Origin: Desulfosoma caldarium
Lineage (GTDB): Bacteria; Desulfobacterota; Syntrophobacteria; Syntrophobacterales; DSM-9756
Direction: 5' to 3'
Assembly: GCF_003751385.1 (NCBI RefSeq)
Contig: NZ_RJVA01000013.1
Coordinates: 372,001-436,000, forward strand
DNA: 64,000 bases
The position numbers and the translations under genes are program-made. Shown here piece after piece: positions 55,793 to 64,000 of this stretch. The first letter of the stretch is position 1; every line of letters begins with the position of its first letter. The notes beneath the pieces were generated by a model that was not told the DNA's origin, searched no databases, and saw nothing but the letters and a program-made list of their open reading frames with translations.

Positions 55793-56556
55793 AGAGCTGC
55801 GGAGCGAGCCTGCGCGGCGGAGGCCTCTGCGTTCAGGCTCCCTCCTTCCCTTTGCGTAAGGTGACGCCGTATGGCTTCGCGAACCATGTCAATGAGCCCA
55901 TCCCGGTCTTCCACGGTCATGGCGGCCGTCTCGATGGGTTCGCCGATGGTCATGCGGAGGCGCCCGGGCCGCACCAAGCGGGCTCCCTTGGGAAGAATCC
56001 TATAGGAACCGCTCAAGGCGATAGGCACAATGGGTTGGCCTGACTGAATGGCCAAAATAATGCCCCCTTTCTTAAAGGGCTGCAGCACGCCGTCACGGCT
56101 TCGTGTGCCTTCTGGAAAGATGACAATGGCGGTGCCTTCCCGAACGCGCCGAGATGCTTCCTCTAAACTCTGAAAAGCCTTTTTACGGTCGGATCGGTCG
56201 ATGGGCACGTAGCCGATGAGGCGCATGGCGTATCCCAAAATGGGAATGCGAAACAGCTCCTCTTTGGCCAGCCATCGAAACTGGACGGGAAGCTTGCCCA
56301 AAATGGCAAAAATGTCGAACCAGCTCTGGTGGTTGGCCGCATAGACCACGGGCCTTTTGGGATCCAGCCGTTCGAGACCATGGACGTCCACGGAAACACC
56401 TGCCGCCCACAGATTGAGGTTTGCCCAAAGGCGGCCGAGAAGGTGGGCCCAGTCACTGCGACGCGTGACCAAAACAATGGCAATGGCCGTCAGGCCCAGA
56501 AGGATCGTAGAGACCAGCAGCATGGCATAAAACGTGGCAGTTCTCACCCACCTCAT
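55789..56556 (-). CDS. plsC: 1-acyl-sn-glycerol-3-phosphate acyltransferase
   Basis: A 255-residue membrane enzyme making phosphatidic acid. N-terminal helix (AMLLVSTILLGLTAIAIVLV), HX4D motif NHQSWFDI, the substrate motif FPEGTRSRDG and the GGIILAIQSGQPIVPIALSG block. It is the first gene of the seven-gene minus operon and is divergent from ssb; the shared 237-base gap must carry its promoter. Confidence 0.93.
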   Translation of the reverse strand: MRWVRTATFYAMLLVSTILLGLTAIAIVLVTRRSDWAHLLGRLWANLNLWAAGVSVDVHGLERLDPKRPVVYAANHQSWFDIFAILGKLPVQFRWLAKEELFRIPILGYAMRLIGYVPIDRSDRKKAFQSLEEASRRVREGTAIVIFPEGTRSRDGVLQPFKKGGIILAIQSGQPIVPIALSGSYRILPKGARLVRPGRLRMTIGEPIETAAMTVEDRDGLIDMVREAIRRHLTQREGGSLNAEASAAQARSAAL

Positions 56557-56670
56557 GAAGATCCCTCGATTTAACTATGGAGAAAAACGCATGAAAACCC
56601 ATGAGCGGAGGGCAGTCTAAAGGCTTTCCCTGGCAGAGTCAACTTCCTTCATAGGGCGCAGATGCGGGAC

Positions 56671-56700
56671 TTGTTGAGCAAAAATGCCATGTGGTATATA
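56671..56700 (+). promoter_or_regulatory. Probable promoter of ssb
   Basis: TTGTTG, 18 bases, then TATATA preceded by TG one base earlier (extended -10: TGGTATATA). The leader to the ssb ATG would be about 87 bases. Confidence 0.5.
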
Positions 56701-56793
56701 CAGTCAACTAAAAACCTTTGGCTCTGACGAGAACCATTGCCTCGTCGCGCGGCGACGATAGGGCCCCAGCGGCCTGGGAAAGCGAGGGACGCT

Positions 56794-57267
56794 ATGGCAC
56801 GGACATTGAACAAGGTCATCCTGATCGGCCGATTGGGTGCCGATCCCGACGTGCGGTATACTCAAAGTGGCCTGCCTGTGGTGCGTTTCAACCTGGCCAC
56901 CAATGAGAGGGTTCCGGCGGGGGAAGGGAACTGGGAAGACCGCACCGAGTGGCATCGCATTGTGGTCTTTGGCAAGGCAGCCGAAAACTGTGCCAACTAT
57001 CTTTCCAAAGGCCGGCTGGTTTACGTAGAAGGGCGCCTGCGCACCAATCAATGGGAGGATGCTCAGGGCATTCGAAGATACACCACGGAAATTGTTGCCT
57101 CGGATGTGGGGTTTCTCGATAGCGGCCGCGATGCGCCGGTTGGGGCCGAAACCGGCCAGGCTCCTTTGCAGCGAGGTTCTAGGGAACAGCCCAGACCCGA
57201 AGAACCATTTCCCGATTCGCTTCCGGAAATGTCCGAACCGCACGACAACGACAACATTCCTTTTTAG
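56794..57267 (+). CDS. ssb: Single-stranded DNA-binding protein
   Basis: A 157-residue OB-fold protein. The fold occupies residues 1-110 ([51 protein letters not shown]); a Pro/Glu-rich linker and the conserved acidic tip ([10 protein letters not shown]) follow, which recruits repair and replication proteins. GAGGGA stands before the ATG at 56794. Single-gene unit. Confidence 0.95.
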   Translation: MARTLNKVILIGRLGADPDVRYTQSGLPVVRFNLATNERVPAGEGNWEDRTEWHRIVVFGKAAENCANYLSKGRLVYVEGRLRTNQWEDAQGIRRYTTEIVASDVGFLDSGRDAPVGAETGQAPLQRGSREQPRPEEPFPDSLPEMSEPHDNDNIPF

Positions 57268-57722
57268 CAGGCTTTACGCCGAAGCGCGCTGCGCTTTTCC
57301 TGGGATCGCGGCCCTTTGGCCCGCACAAAAAAGCGAGCGCGACGCCACGGTACTCGGTCTTTGGAAAAGGCGGCCCTGCAGCCGTCCGCATAGTTTCAGA
57401 ACCGCAAGACCGAAGCTTCTTTGACGGAAAAGGCCTCGTGAATCCGAAGAGGCGCTTTTGGCCAGGCCGAGTTCTCGATGGCGCCGCGCCGTTTTGGTCC
57501 CCGGCTTCGCAAAACGAAGCTCGTCCATCAGTAGAGGGGAGTTGTTTCAAGTGCGCGGGAGGTATCCCCTCCGCGAAAGCGGTGTCCCGACGAGTAACAT
57601 GCCCCTGAAGGGACTGAAGCGCTGCGCGCGATGGGCAGGTGTGGGGGTGCGGGAACCCGAGAACTGGGTGGAGACGCGGTAACCGACGCGCTCAAAGAGA
57701 TTTTCGGGTCGCCAAATGGAGA
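57268..57722. other. Long convergent intergenic region, possibly structured RNA
   Basis: 455 bases between ssb and tatA, both ending here. A weak hairpin AAGCGC/GCGCTT with TT behind it (57282-57298) may end ssb. From about 57555 to 57690 there are several GC-rich hairpins, among them CGCGGGAGG-TATC-CCCTCCGCG overlapping CCGC-GAAA-GCGG, plus CGGG-AA-CCCG. I recognise no known RNA family, and no coding frame looks convincing. Confidence 0.4.
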
Positions 57723-57935
57723 TCAGCTGGCCGGTTTTTCTGTCCCGCTGGCAGAGGCCTCTATTTTTTCCGTTTTCTTTTCGGCCAGTTCCGGTTCTTC
57801 CTGGGTTGCTTTCTTGAAGTTGCGAATGCCCTTGCCCAATCCGGCACCGATTTCAGGCAGCTTTCCGGCTCCAAAGATAATGAGCACAATCAACAAAATA
57901 ACCAACAATTCGGGCATACCGATGCCACCAATCAT
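57723..57935 (-). CDS. tatA: Sec-independent translocase TatA
   Basis: A 70-residue twin-arginine pore subunit: one N-terminal helix ([20 protein letters not shown]), the hinge [17 protein letters not shown] and an amphipathic, then acidic tail. It lies 21 bases after the zinc-ribbon gene. TatC is not in the window. Tat export would serve Fe-S and molybdenum enzymes in this type of cell. Confidence 0.92.
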   Translation of the reverse strand: MIGGIGMPELLVILLIVLIIFGAGKLPEIGAGLGKGIRNFKKATQEEPELAEKKTEKIEASASGTEKPAS

Positions 57936-57956
57936 GGAAAGACTCCTTCCTCGAGG

Positions 57957-58358
57957 TTACGTACCCAACAGCTGTTCAACCTCTTGGACCAGTTGAAGGA
58001 ATTCTTTGGACCGCCTGTACTCATCCAGCCGGCGTTGATGCTCCAGCCAACTTTCCCAGACCTTCATCCACAGAGCGTTGTGCCAGTAATGTGCGGCGGG
58101 CTTTTCGGGATGGTCCACTCTTTGGCGGTACTCCTGATACTCTTCATGGCAATGCCGGCAGAAGGGATAAGGGCTGGCATACCGTTGGCCGGACCTTTCC
58201 CCGGGATCCAACTGCGTGCCGCACTTGGCGCATTTGAAAGCGCACCGACTGCATTGAAAGAGACTGCGCAGGGCTTCCACCTTGCGACGACGGGCCTCGG
58301 CATCCTTTTCGGCCCTGGCGCCATCGCTTCGTTTGCCGAAATCAATGATTTCCGCCAT
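57957..58358 (-). CDS. Zinc-ribbon protein of unknown function
   Basis: About 133 residues. Three Cys pairs (CSRCAFKC, CAKCGTQL, CRHCHEEY) in the middle suggest one or two zinc sites; the rest is charged and helical (WESWLEHQRRLDEYRRS). The start is the ATG at 58358 with GAGGGGG upstream; a longer frame overlaps hemA. I do not recognise the family. Its place between hemA and tatA suggests a role near cofactor or export functions, but that is only context. Confidence 0.72.
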   Translation of the reverse strand: MAEIIDFGKRSDGARAEKDAEARRRKVEALRSLFQCSRCAFKCAKCGTQLDPGERSGQRYASPYPFCRHCHEEYQEYRQRVDHPEKPAAHYWHNALWMKVWESWLEHQRRLDEYRRSKEFLQLVQEVEQLLGT

Positions 58359-58432
58359 AGCCCCCTCGGCTTCATGTTCTTGCCTTCCGCTCTTGAAAAT
58401 CTTTGAACGGTCGGCGGCTTGAATCGTTAACA

Positions 58433-59737
58433 TCACCCGTCGGTGCAGTCAAGGGAGCTTGTGGGTGCGTCTTCCTGGTCCAGGTTAAAGAGCTGTTGCG
58501 TGAAGTTGACATAAGCGTTCTTGGAATCTCGCACCGATTTTTTCTTCAAGAAGACAATGGGGTCGTGCAGAAGTTTCTTGATGATGGTTTCCGTCAACAC
58601 CCCAATGGCTTCCTTTTCCTTATCGCTCAATTCGGGTAGTTGGGAAAGGGTTTTGCGCAATTCCGCCCGTCGAATCTCTTCAGCTTTGCGACGCAGCGCA
58701 ATGATGGTCGGCACCACGTCCAGTGTTTGAAGCCATTGCTGAAATTGCAACGTTTCCGTGTCGATGATGTGCTGGGCTTTTTCCGCTTCGTGGCGCCTTT
58801 CCGAGAGGTTGAAGTCCACGATGCCCTTCAGGTCGTCGATGTCGTAAAGGTAGACGTTGTCCAGATCATGGATTTTGGGGTCCACGTTGCGCGGCATGGC
58901 GATGTCGATAAAAAACAAGGGGCGATTCTTGCGCTTGCGCATGCGAGGCTTCAGGTCTTCGGCACGCAAAATGGGTTCGGCGGCGGCCGTGGAACACAAG
59001 ACGATGTCTACCTGCAGCAGAGCGTCCAAAAAATGGCTAAAGGGAATGGTTTGGGCATGAAACCGTCGCGCAAGTTCTACAGCGCGTTCCAGCGTGCGAT
59101 TGACGATCACCATGTTCCGAACGCCGTTGGATCGAAAGTGCTCCGCTGCCAATTCCGCCATTTCTCCGGCGCCCAGCAGCATGACCCGTTTGCCTTGAAG
59201 TTCTCCAAAGATTTTCTTGGCCAGGGTCACCGCGGCGTAGCTCACGGACACGGCATGACAGCCGATGTTGGTTTCCGTGCGAACCCGTTTGGCCACGGAA
59301 AAGGTCTTGTGCAACAGCCGGTTCAAAACCACACCCACGGTGCGATACTGGGTGGCTTCTCGATAGGCGTCCTTAATCTGCCCGAGAATCTGGGGTTCTC
59401 CGACGACCATGGAATCCAGGCTGGATGCGACGCGAAAAAGATGGCGCACAGCGTCCAGATTCCTGTGCACATAGAGGTGGTTGACCACCACGTCTTTGGG
59501 CAGATCCACTAGGCGCACCATGAGGTCTGTCATTTCTTCCACGGCCTGAAGGCCGTTGGACGTCGTGAACAGAAACTCCACACGATTGCAAGTCGATAGA
59601 AAAAAAAGTTCCTCCACAGCCCGGCAATGAGTTCGATGTTCCAGAGGGCTTGCATTCAGGCGGCAGACCTGGGCAATGCGTTCACGAATCTCTACAGGAG
59701 CTGTCTTGTGGTTCATTCCTACAAGATAAATGTCCAT
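58433..59737 (-). CDS. hemA: Glutamyl-tRNA reductase
   Basis: A 434-residue NADPH-dependent enzyme making glutamate-1-semialdehyde, first step of tetrapyrrole synthesis. Catalytic Cys in FFLSTCNRVEFL; VGEPQILGQIKDAY; NADPH fold GAGEMAELAAEHF; the C-terminal dimerisation helices follow. GAGGG precedes the ATG at 59737; a GTG six bases earlier is possible. Preceded by ccsA-like and siroheme synthase genes, forming a heme/siroheme operon. Confidence 0.95.
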   Translation of the reverse strand: MDIYLVGMNHKTAPVEIRERIAQVCRLNASPLEHRTHCRAVEELFFLSTCNRVEFLFTTSNGLQAVEEMTDLMVRLVDLPKDVVVNHLYVHRNLDAVRHLFRVASSLDSMVVGEPQILGQIKDAYREATQYRTVGVVLNRLLHKTFSVAKRVRTETNIGCHAVSVSYAAVTLAKKIFGELQGKRVMLLGAGEMAELAAEHFRSNGVRNMVIVNRTLERAVELARRFHAQTIPFSHFLDALLQVDIVLCSTAAAEPILRAEDLKPRMRKRKNRPLFFIDIAMPRNVDPKIHDLDNVYLYDIDDLKGIVDFNLSERRHEAEKAQHIIDTETLQFQQWLQTLDVVPTIIALRRKAEEIRRAELRKTLSQLPELSDKEKEAIGVLTETIIKKLLHDPIVFLKKKSVRDSKNAYVNFTQQLFNLDQEDAPTSSLDCTDG

Positions 59738-59747
59738 GGCCACGCCC

Positions 59748-60572
59748 TCATTGTGAGGAAAATAGCGTATGGTGTCCTTTCAAAAAGAGGTTGACCCCAA
59801 GAAAGGTAATCAACACGGCGGAAAAGCCAAAGATGGCCAGCCAGGCCGCCTTGCGGCCGCGCCAGCCGACGGCCAGGCGTTCGTGCAACAAAATGGCGTA
59901 AATGAACCATGTGATCAGGGCAAAAATTTCCTTAGGATCCCAGTTCCAGGGGGATTTCCACACGGTGCTGGCATAGAGAAAACCAGCCAAAAGGCCCAGC
60001 GTCATCAAGGGAAATCCCATGAGCAAGCACACATGGTTAACCCTGTCCAACCGTTCTAAGGCCGGCAAACGATCGTCCAGGGATCCTGGCCTCTTTTTCT
60101 TAATGATCCGCTCCTGATAAAGGTACAAAACCGCAGCCGCAAAAGCCACGGCAAACAGGGCGTTGGCGGCAAAAAGGGTGCTCACGTGAATCCATACCCA
60201 GACGCTTTTTAAGAGCGGGGAAGCGGGCATCATGTGCGAGGGTAAAATGGTCGAAGGTAACGTAAATGCGGCAGCCAGGGGCGCCACAAAGGTTCCCAAG
60301 ATGCGCAGCCCCAAGCGGTTTTGGATGACCAAATACGTAACGACCAGAAGCCAGGAAAAAAAAGAAAGGGCTTCCGAGAGGGTGCTGACCTCCAGATGCC
60401 CCGCCGCAAAGAAACGCATCCCAATGGCTGCCCCGTGAAAAAGCATTCCACCCACCAGTGATATCCAGGCGGCTCGATGGACGTTTTCTCCGTTGCGCAC
60501 CAGAAAGAAGAAGTAGCCCACGGACCCGACACAATAGCCGCAGGCGGCAAGGATTAGCAGGATGTGCTCCAT
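59748..60572 (-). CDS. CcsA/HemX-like cytochrome c assembly protein
   Basis: A 274-residue membrane protein with eight helices. The heme-handling Trp-rich loop reads WKSPWNWDPKEIFALITWF, with conserved His residues in WIHVSTLFA and LLHERLAVGW. In this position (before hemA) the protein is often called HemX or CcsB/CcsA-like; it may deliver heme for c-type cytochromes. The ATG at 60572 lies within the end of the siroheme synthase gene (19-base overlap). Confidence 0.85.
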   Translation of the reverse strand: MEHILLILAACGYCVGSVGYFFFLVRNGENVHRAAWISLVGGMLFHGAAIGMRFFAAGHLEVSTLSEALSFFSWLLVVTYLVIQNRLGLRILGTFVAPLAAAFTLPSTILPSHMMPASPLLKSVWVWIHVSTLFAANALFAVAFAAAVLYLYQERIIKKKRPGSLDDRLPALERLDRVNHVCLLMGFPLMTLGLLAGFLYASTVWKSPWNWDPKEIFALITWFIYAILLHERLAVGWRGRKAAWLAIFGFSAVLITFLGVNLFLKGHHTLFSSQ

Positions 60573-61279
60573 GCCTTTTCCCAAAGCCATGCCACGCGAT
60601 CGCGCGGCACGAGATCGTGTAGGACCGCCGAAACCGCATCAATCATCTCGGAAAATCGTTCTCGGCGAATCCATTCCGTCAAGGGAAGATCCGCCACCCG
60701 GCGAAACAACTCTTGGTTCAACGCACTGTCCCGGCTCTGTTTCTGAATGTGTCGGCGCAGTGCTCCAAGAAAGCGCAGGCACGGTTCCCATTCCGGCCCG
60801 AATTGTTCTTCAAGCCTTTGACGAACCCGCCGCGCCACGGCAGGGCTCAGCCCTTCCGTGGCCACGGCTATGGTGAGCGGGCCGCGGCGAAAGGATGCCG
60901 GCACCACACAGGAACCCAGATGCGGCGAAGACGCCATGTTGCACCATACACGCCGGAGTTTCGCATCCGCGGCGATGTGTTCATTGAGAGTCTCGTCGTT
61001 CGTGGCTGCAAAGACCAGATCGACGCCGTCCATGTGGTGCGCGGCGTAGTGGGAGCCAAGGTAGAGCAGGGTCTTGCCGTCGGCGGCATCCTTGAGCCAA
61101 GGGGTAAGGTCCCTGGCCACTAGGCGCACATGTGCGCCGTGTTCCAGGAGTTTACGGACTTTCCTTTCGCCGACGGCACCGCCCCCCACAACCAGGCACA
61201 CTCGATCCTCTAAGGAGAGGAAGATCGGATACATAGGGGAAGTATGCTTCTGCGCATCTACCCGGCTCACGCGCGGCAT
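60554..61279 (-). CDS. Precorrin-2 dehydrogenase / sirohydrochlorin ferrochelatase (CysG N-domain)
   Basis: About 241 residues. N-terminal Rossmann fold YPIFLSLEDRVCLVVGGGAV with NAD-binding GGGAVGERK; the dehydrogenase/chelatase part contains VFAATNDETLN and FRRGPLTIAVATEGLSPAVA. It is a stand-alone Met8/SirC-type protein without a uroporphyrinogen methyltransferase domain. Siroheme serves sulfite reductases. Start: ATG at 61279 after GGAGGA; ATG at 61234 is nearer to the conserved fold. First gene of the operon, behind the inverted-repeat region. Confidence 0.85.
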   Translation of the reverse strand: MPRVSRVDAQKHTSPMYPIFLSLEDRVCLVVGGGAVGERKVRKLLEHGAHVRLVARDLTPWLKDAADGKTLLYLGSHYAAHHMDGVDLVFAATNDETLNEHIAADAKLRRVWCNMASSPHLGSCVVPASFRRGPLTIAVATEGLSPAVARRVRQRLEEQFGPEWEPCLRFLGALRRHIQKQSRDSALNQELFRRVADLPLTEWIRRERFSEMIDAVSAVLHDLVPRDRVAWLWEKAWSTSC

Positions 61280-61344
61280 TTCCTCCGATCTAGGCACGGC
61301 CCTCGCCAGCTTTTGGTGTAGATTCTCTGGGTAAAAACACGCGA

Positions 61345-61459
61345 TTCGTTTAACACGACCGGGCAAATAAGGGCAAGCCCAGGCCTTGGCTTTCGTTGTG
61401 CTCTCGAACAGAACCTTCTAGAGCCCATGGGTTGCGACCTGGGAGCTTGATTAAACGAA
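61345..61459 (-). promoter_or_regulatory. Concentric inverted repeats in the leader of the siroheme-heme operon
   Basis: Three nested inverted repeats share one centre: TTCGTTTAA (61345) / TTAAACGAA (61451), CCCAGG (61378) / CCTGGG (61438), and GCTCT (61400) / AGAGC (61420). On the minus strand a TTTTT follows seven bases after the outer arm. The element could be an RNA leader of the operon or a large terminator after ispB. It does not match a riboswitch I know. Confidence 0.5.
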
Positions 61460-61488
61460 AGGGCGGAAGGATACGGAGGGGGCTGGGG

Positions 61489-62514
61489 CTAGGAACGCCG
61501 GCACAAGACGTAGTCAGCGATATCGAGTAGAAGTGATTTGGTGGGGCTGGAGGAAAAGGCGTCAAGGTTTTCCTTGGCCATGGTCACATATTCGGCGGCC
61601 CTTTGCACGGTGTAATCCACGCCGCCGCATTCCCGAACCAGCCGCTGGACCGCCAGAATATCTTCGGGGGTTTGGCGTTCCGCCGTAAAAACGGTTCGAA
61701 TCAGGTCTCGATGGTGCGCATCCGCGTGCGCCATAGCGTAGATGAGAGGCAGTGTGGCTTTGCCTTCCTGCAGATCATTTCCCACCGGTTTTCCCAATTC
61801 GTCCACGGTTCCCACATAATCCAGAGCGTCGTCGATGAGCTGAAAAGCGATGCCCAAGTGGCGCCCATAGTCGCTCAACGCTTTTTCCTGGGCTGCGGGA
61901 GCCTCCGCGAAAATGGCGCCAATGCGGCAGGCCGCGCTCATGAGCACGGCCGTCTTTCGAAGGATGACTTCCATGTAGGCCGCTTCGTCTGTTTCCAGGT
62001 CATCGGAATGAATCAATTGAAGAACTTCACCCTCGGCCATGCGCGTAGTGGTTTCGGAAAGGACTTCCAGAATGCGAAGATTATTGTAAAGAACGGTCAT
62101 GAGGATGGCCTTGGAATAAAGAAAATCGCCCACAAGAACCACGGCCGGGTTGCCCCACAAGGTGTTGGCGGCAGGCTTTGTGCGGCGAATTTCTGCATTG
62201 TCCACCACGTCGTCGTGCAAAAGGGTGGCGGCATGAAGAAATTCAAAAACCACGGACAGGTCTGCATCTCGATTGCCCTGATAGCCGCACAGCTTGGAGG
62301 AAAGGACCATCAGTAGAGGACGAAGACGCTTTCCACCGCTTTCCATGATGTAGCGGCCCACCACCTCGATAAGGGGCACGCTGGAACTCAAATGCCGCCG
62401 TATGGCCTGCTCGATGCGTTCCAGTTCGGGGCGAATGCTCGCATAAATGCGGGCTTTGAGAAGATTGCCATTCGAGGTCGAGGGGGTATCTTGGGGGGCG
62501 GCGAAGACTGTCAC
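61489..62514 (-). CDS. ispB: Polyprenyl diphosphate synthase (octaprenyl type)
   Basis: About 341 residues. First Asp-rich motif LLHDDVVDNAEIRR, second LIDDALDYVG, and GGKRLRPLL at the start of the fold; all catalytic positions are present. Length and the residues before the first motif (no bulky aromatic pair) fit a long-chain synthase for quinone side chains. I use the GTG at 62514; a TTG at 62535 is the longest option. It follows rimO by about 100 bases. Confidence 0.88.
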   Translation of the reverse strand: MTVFAAPQDTPSTSNGNLLKARIYASIRPELERIEQAIRRHLSSSVPLIEVVGRYIMESGGKRLRPLLMVLSSKLCGYQGNRDADLSVVFEFLHAATLLHDDVVDNAEIRRTKPAANTLWGNPAVVLVGDFLYSKAILMTVLYNNLRILEVLSETTTRMAEGEVLQLIHSDDLETDEAAYMEVILRKTAVLMSAACRIGAIFAEAPAAQEKALSDYGRHLGIAFQLIDDALDYVGTVDELGKPVGNDLQEGKATLPLIYAMAHADAHHRDLIRTVFTAERQTPEDILAVQRLVRECGGVDYTVQRAAEYVTMAKENLDAFSSSPTKSLLLDIADYVLCRRS

Positions 62515-62615
62515 GACAGCGGCTTTGCTCCTCAAAGGGCTGAAAACGCTGGCCTGTTCGCAGGGTTAGGCGTCCAAATACACGATTCCTTACATAGCGA
62601 AAAAACCCTAGGGTG

Positions 62616-64000
62616 TCAAATTTTTCCTCTACCTCCAAAAGGCGCCCTGGCGTTTTCGAATGAGGGTTCAGATGCCCCGGGCCGAAGGGGTAAAAGGCGG
62701 GCTTCCAGGTCGTAATCGTGGGTCTTGAGAATTTCCGCTTGCATGATGTCTCCGGCCACAGCCTCACCTTCCACAATTAAGACACAGCCGTCCACTTCCG
62801 GGGCTTGGGTGGGTAAGCGGCCGACGGCCAAGAATTCTGTTTCCGAATGCAGGCCTTCCACAAGGATCGGCACGCGATGGCCGATTAGGCGTCGCAGATT
62901 GTCCCGGGAAATCCTTTGTTGAAGGGCCATGAGCATATCCCGCCTGGCTTGCTTGATCTCTTCGGCAACAGGGTCGGCAAGACGGGCCGCTCGACAGCCC
63001 TTTTCCGCAGAAAATGCAAAAACCCCCATGTGGTTAAACCGTACGTCCGTCACAAAGCGGCACAGTTCCTGAAAATCGGCTTCGGTTTCCCCGGGAAAGC
63101 CCACCATGAGCGATGTTCTCAAGGCCACATCGGGCAAGTGGTTGCGAATGCGTTCGATGAGCTCCACGGGCCGAAGGCTCTTTCCTCGCCGATGCATCGC
63201 TTCGAGAATCCTCGGAACACAGTGTTGAAAAGGAATGTCGAGGTATGGAACTACCTTGGAACTTGCGGCCATGGTGCGCAAGAGCTCGTCGGAAACACCA
63301 AAGGGAGAGGTGTAGAGAAGGCGAACCCAGTGCAGCCCTGAAATGTCCTCTAAAGCTTCCAGAAGTCTGCAGAGAGCGTCGGGCTCTCCGCGGTCCGTTC
63401 CAAAGGCGGTGGTGTCTTGCGCGATCAGGTTGACCTCCACGACGCCGGCCTCGGCCAGATGCCGCACTTCGGTTACCACATCCTCCACGGTGCGGCTGCG
63501 GGACGGGCCTCTCAGGGCGGGGATCAGGCAAAAGGAACAACGGTGACGGCAACCTTCGGCTATTTTCACATAGGCCCAGTGGGCCGGCGTCGAAGGTATC
63601 CGCGTGATGCCTCCGTGGTAAAAGTATCCAGGGCGTTGCAAAAAAATTTTGGGCGTTCCCAGTTGAATGAATTTTTGAAAAAGGTCTGCGAAACGGTGGT
63701 AATGGGACGTTCCGAGAAAAAGATCCACCTCGGGAAGGAGCGAGACTAGCTTGCGACCATAGCGCTGCACCATGCACCCCACCGCCACCAGGTGCCTGCA
63801 GGACCCTTCTTCCTTGTAACGTGCCATTTCCAAGAGGTGATCCACCGCTTCCTGTACGGCCGATTCCAAGAAACCGCACGTGTTGACCACAATGAGGGCC
63901 GCCTGAGACGCCTCGGCGGTGACCTCATAGCCCAGCCGCTGCACCTGCGCGGCCAGGACTTCGCTGTCCACAAGATTCTTCGCGCACCCCAGACTCACCA
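62616..64000 (-). CDS. rimO: Ribosomal protein S12 methylthiotransferase RimO, 5' end outside window
   Basis: At least 460 residues of a radical SAM methylthiotransferase that modifies Asp in S12. The N-terminal UPF0004 domain starts SLGCAKNLVDSEVL (first few residues lie beyond the edge); the SAM cluster is CRHRCSFCLIPALRG; RTSLMVGFPGETEADF and a C-terminal TRAM domain follow. Three N-terminal Cys for the auxiliary cluster are seen (GC, TCGF, VGCM). The start is beyond position 64000. Confidence 0.93.
   Translation of the reverse strand, partial: VSLGCAKNLVDSEVLAAQVQRLGYEVTAEASQAALIVVNTCGFLESAVQEAVDHLLEMARYKEEGSCRHLVAVGCMVQRYGRKLVSLLPEVDLFLGTSHYHRFADLFQKFIQLGTPKIFLQRPGYFYHGGITRIPSTPAHWAYVKIAEGCRHRCSFCLIPALRGPSRSRTVEDVVTEVRHLAEAGVVEVNLIAQDTTAFGTDRGEPDALCRLLEALEDISGLHWVRLLYTSPFGVSDELLRTMAASSKVVPYLDIPFQHCVPRILEAMHRRGKSLRPVELIERIRNHLPDVALRTSLMVGFPGETEADFQELCRFVTDVRFNHMGVFAFSAEKGCRAARLADPVAEEIKQARRDMLMALQQRISRDNLRRLIGHRVPILVEGLHSETEFLAVGRLPTQAPEVDGCVLIVEGEAVAGDIMQAEILKTHDYDLEARLLPLRPGASEPSFENARAPFGGRGKI

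Noticed and set aside
57540-57690. 6S RNA, SRP RNA or a cobalamin riboswitch in the gap after ssb.
   Set aside because: None of the conserved sequence boxes of these RNAs could be placed.

Overview
This 64 kb window looks like chromosome from a GC-rich, Gram-negative, anaerobic-type bacterium. The best guess is a member of the Desulfobacterota (former Deltaproteobacteria, Syntrophobacter-like). Grounds: a split ATP synthase operon (atpZ-I-B-E without F1 genes) followed by rex, the full LivKHMGF transporter, a TIGR03960-type B12/radical SAM protein beside RNase G, RNase J, RNA and protein modification genes, and outer-membrane genes (TamA/TamB, LolA, a PagL-like protein). The taxon is inferred from gene content, not measured.

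Layout. 1-2042: debris, with an IS1380-type transposase carrying a stop, then a decayed TorD chaperone / Fe-S subunit pair from a DMSO-reductase-family operon. 2234-8029: a nitrilase-family amidohydrolase (minus), then livKHMGF (plus). 8160-8890: two more wrecked genes (nucleotidyltransferase; hybrid histidine kinase). 8927-9186: tRNA-Lys(CTT) and tRNA-Arg(TCG) with their own promoter and terminator. 9473-16596: an MFS exporter, then MoxR ATPase - VWA protein - TtcA-like thiolase - polA. 16710-19834: an intact lysine-2,3-aminomutase-like radical SAM gene followed by three broken genes (two ATP-grasp ligases and a GNAT acetyltransferase). 19910-24794: YitT, a frameshifted TerC, a large MscS channel and a DUF2062 protein.

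25218-32059 (minus) is an outer-membrane set: TamA, a PagL-like lipid A deacylase, TamB and a small lipoprotein. 32316-43587 holds a CoA-disulfide-reductase-like enzyme with a rhodanese domain, a small coiled-coil membrane protein, a NifS-like protein that lacks the PLP lysine, the B12/radical SAM protein, RNase G, a ClC channel and hemL. 43705-46479 is atpZ-I-B-E and rex, with a possible Rex operator in front of atpZ. 46533-56556 (minus) is a tight seven-gene operon: plsC-rnj-ftsK-lolA-nadA-pdxA-uvrA-like. After ssb (plus), 57723-64000 (minus) runs rimO, a polyprenyl synthase, siroheme synthase N-domain, ccsA-like, hemA, a zinc-ribbon protein and tatA.

The most notable points are: (i) the NifS-like protein with Gln in place of the catalytic Lys; (ii) the decaying beta-lysine / ATP-grasp / acetyltransferase cluster; (iii) a PagL-like gene set between tamA and tamB; (iv) a concentric set of inverted repeats before the siroheme-heme operon; (v) the candidate Rex site on the atp operon whose own cluster encodes Rex. 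At least eight pseudogenes in the first 22 kb point to a region under relaxed selection. I found no CRISPR array, prophage or complete mobile element.
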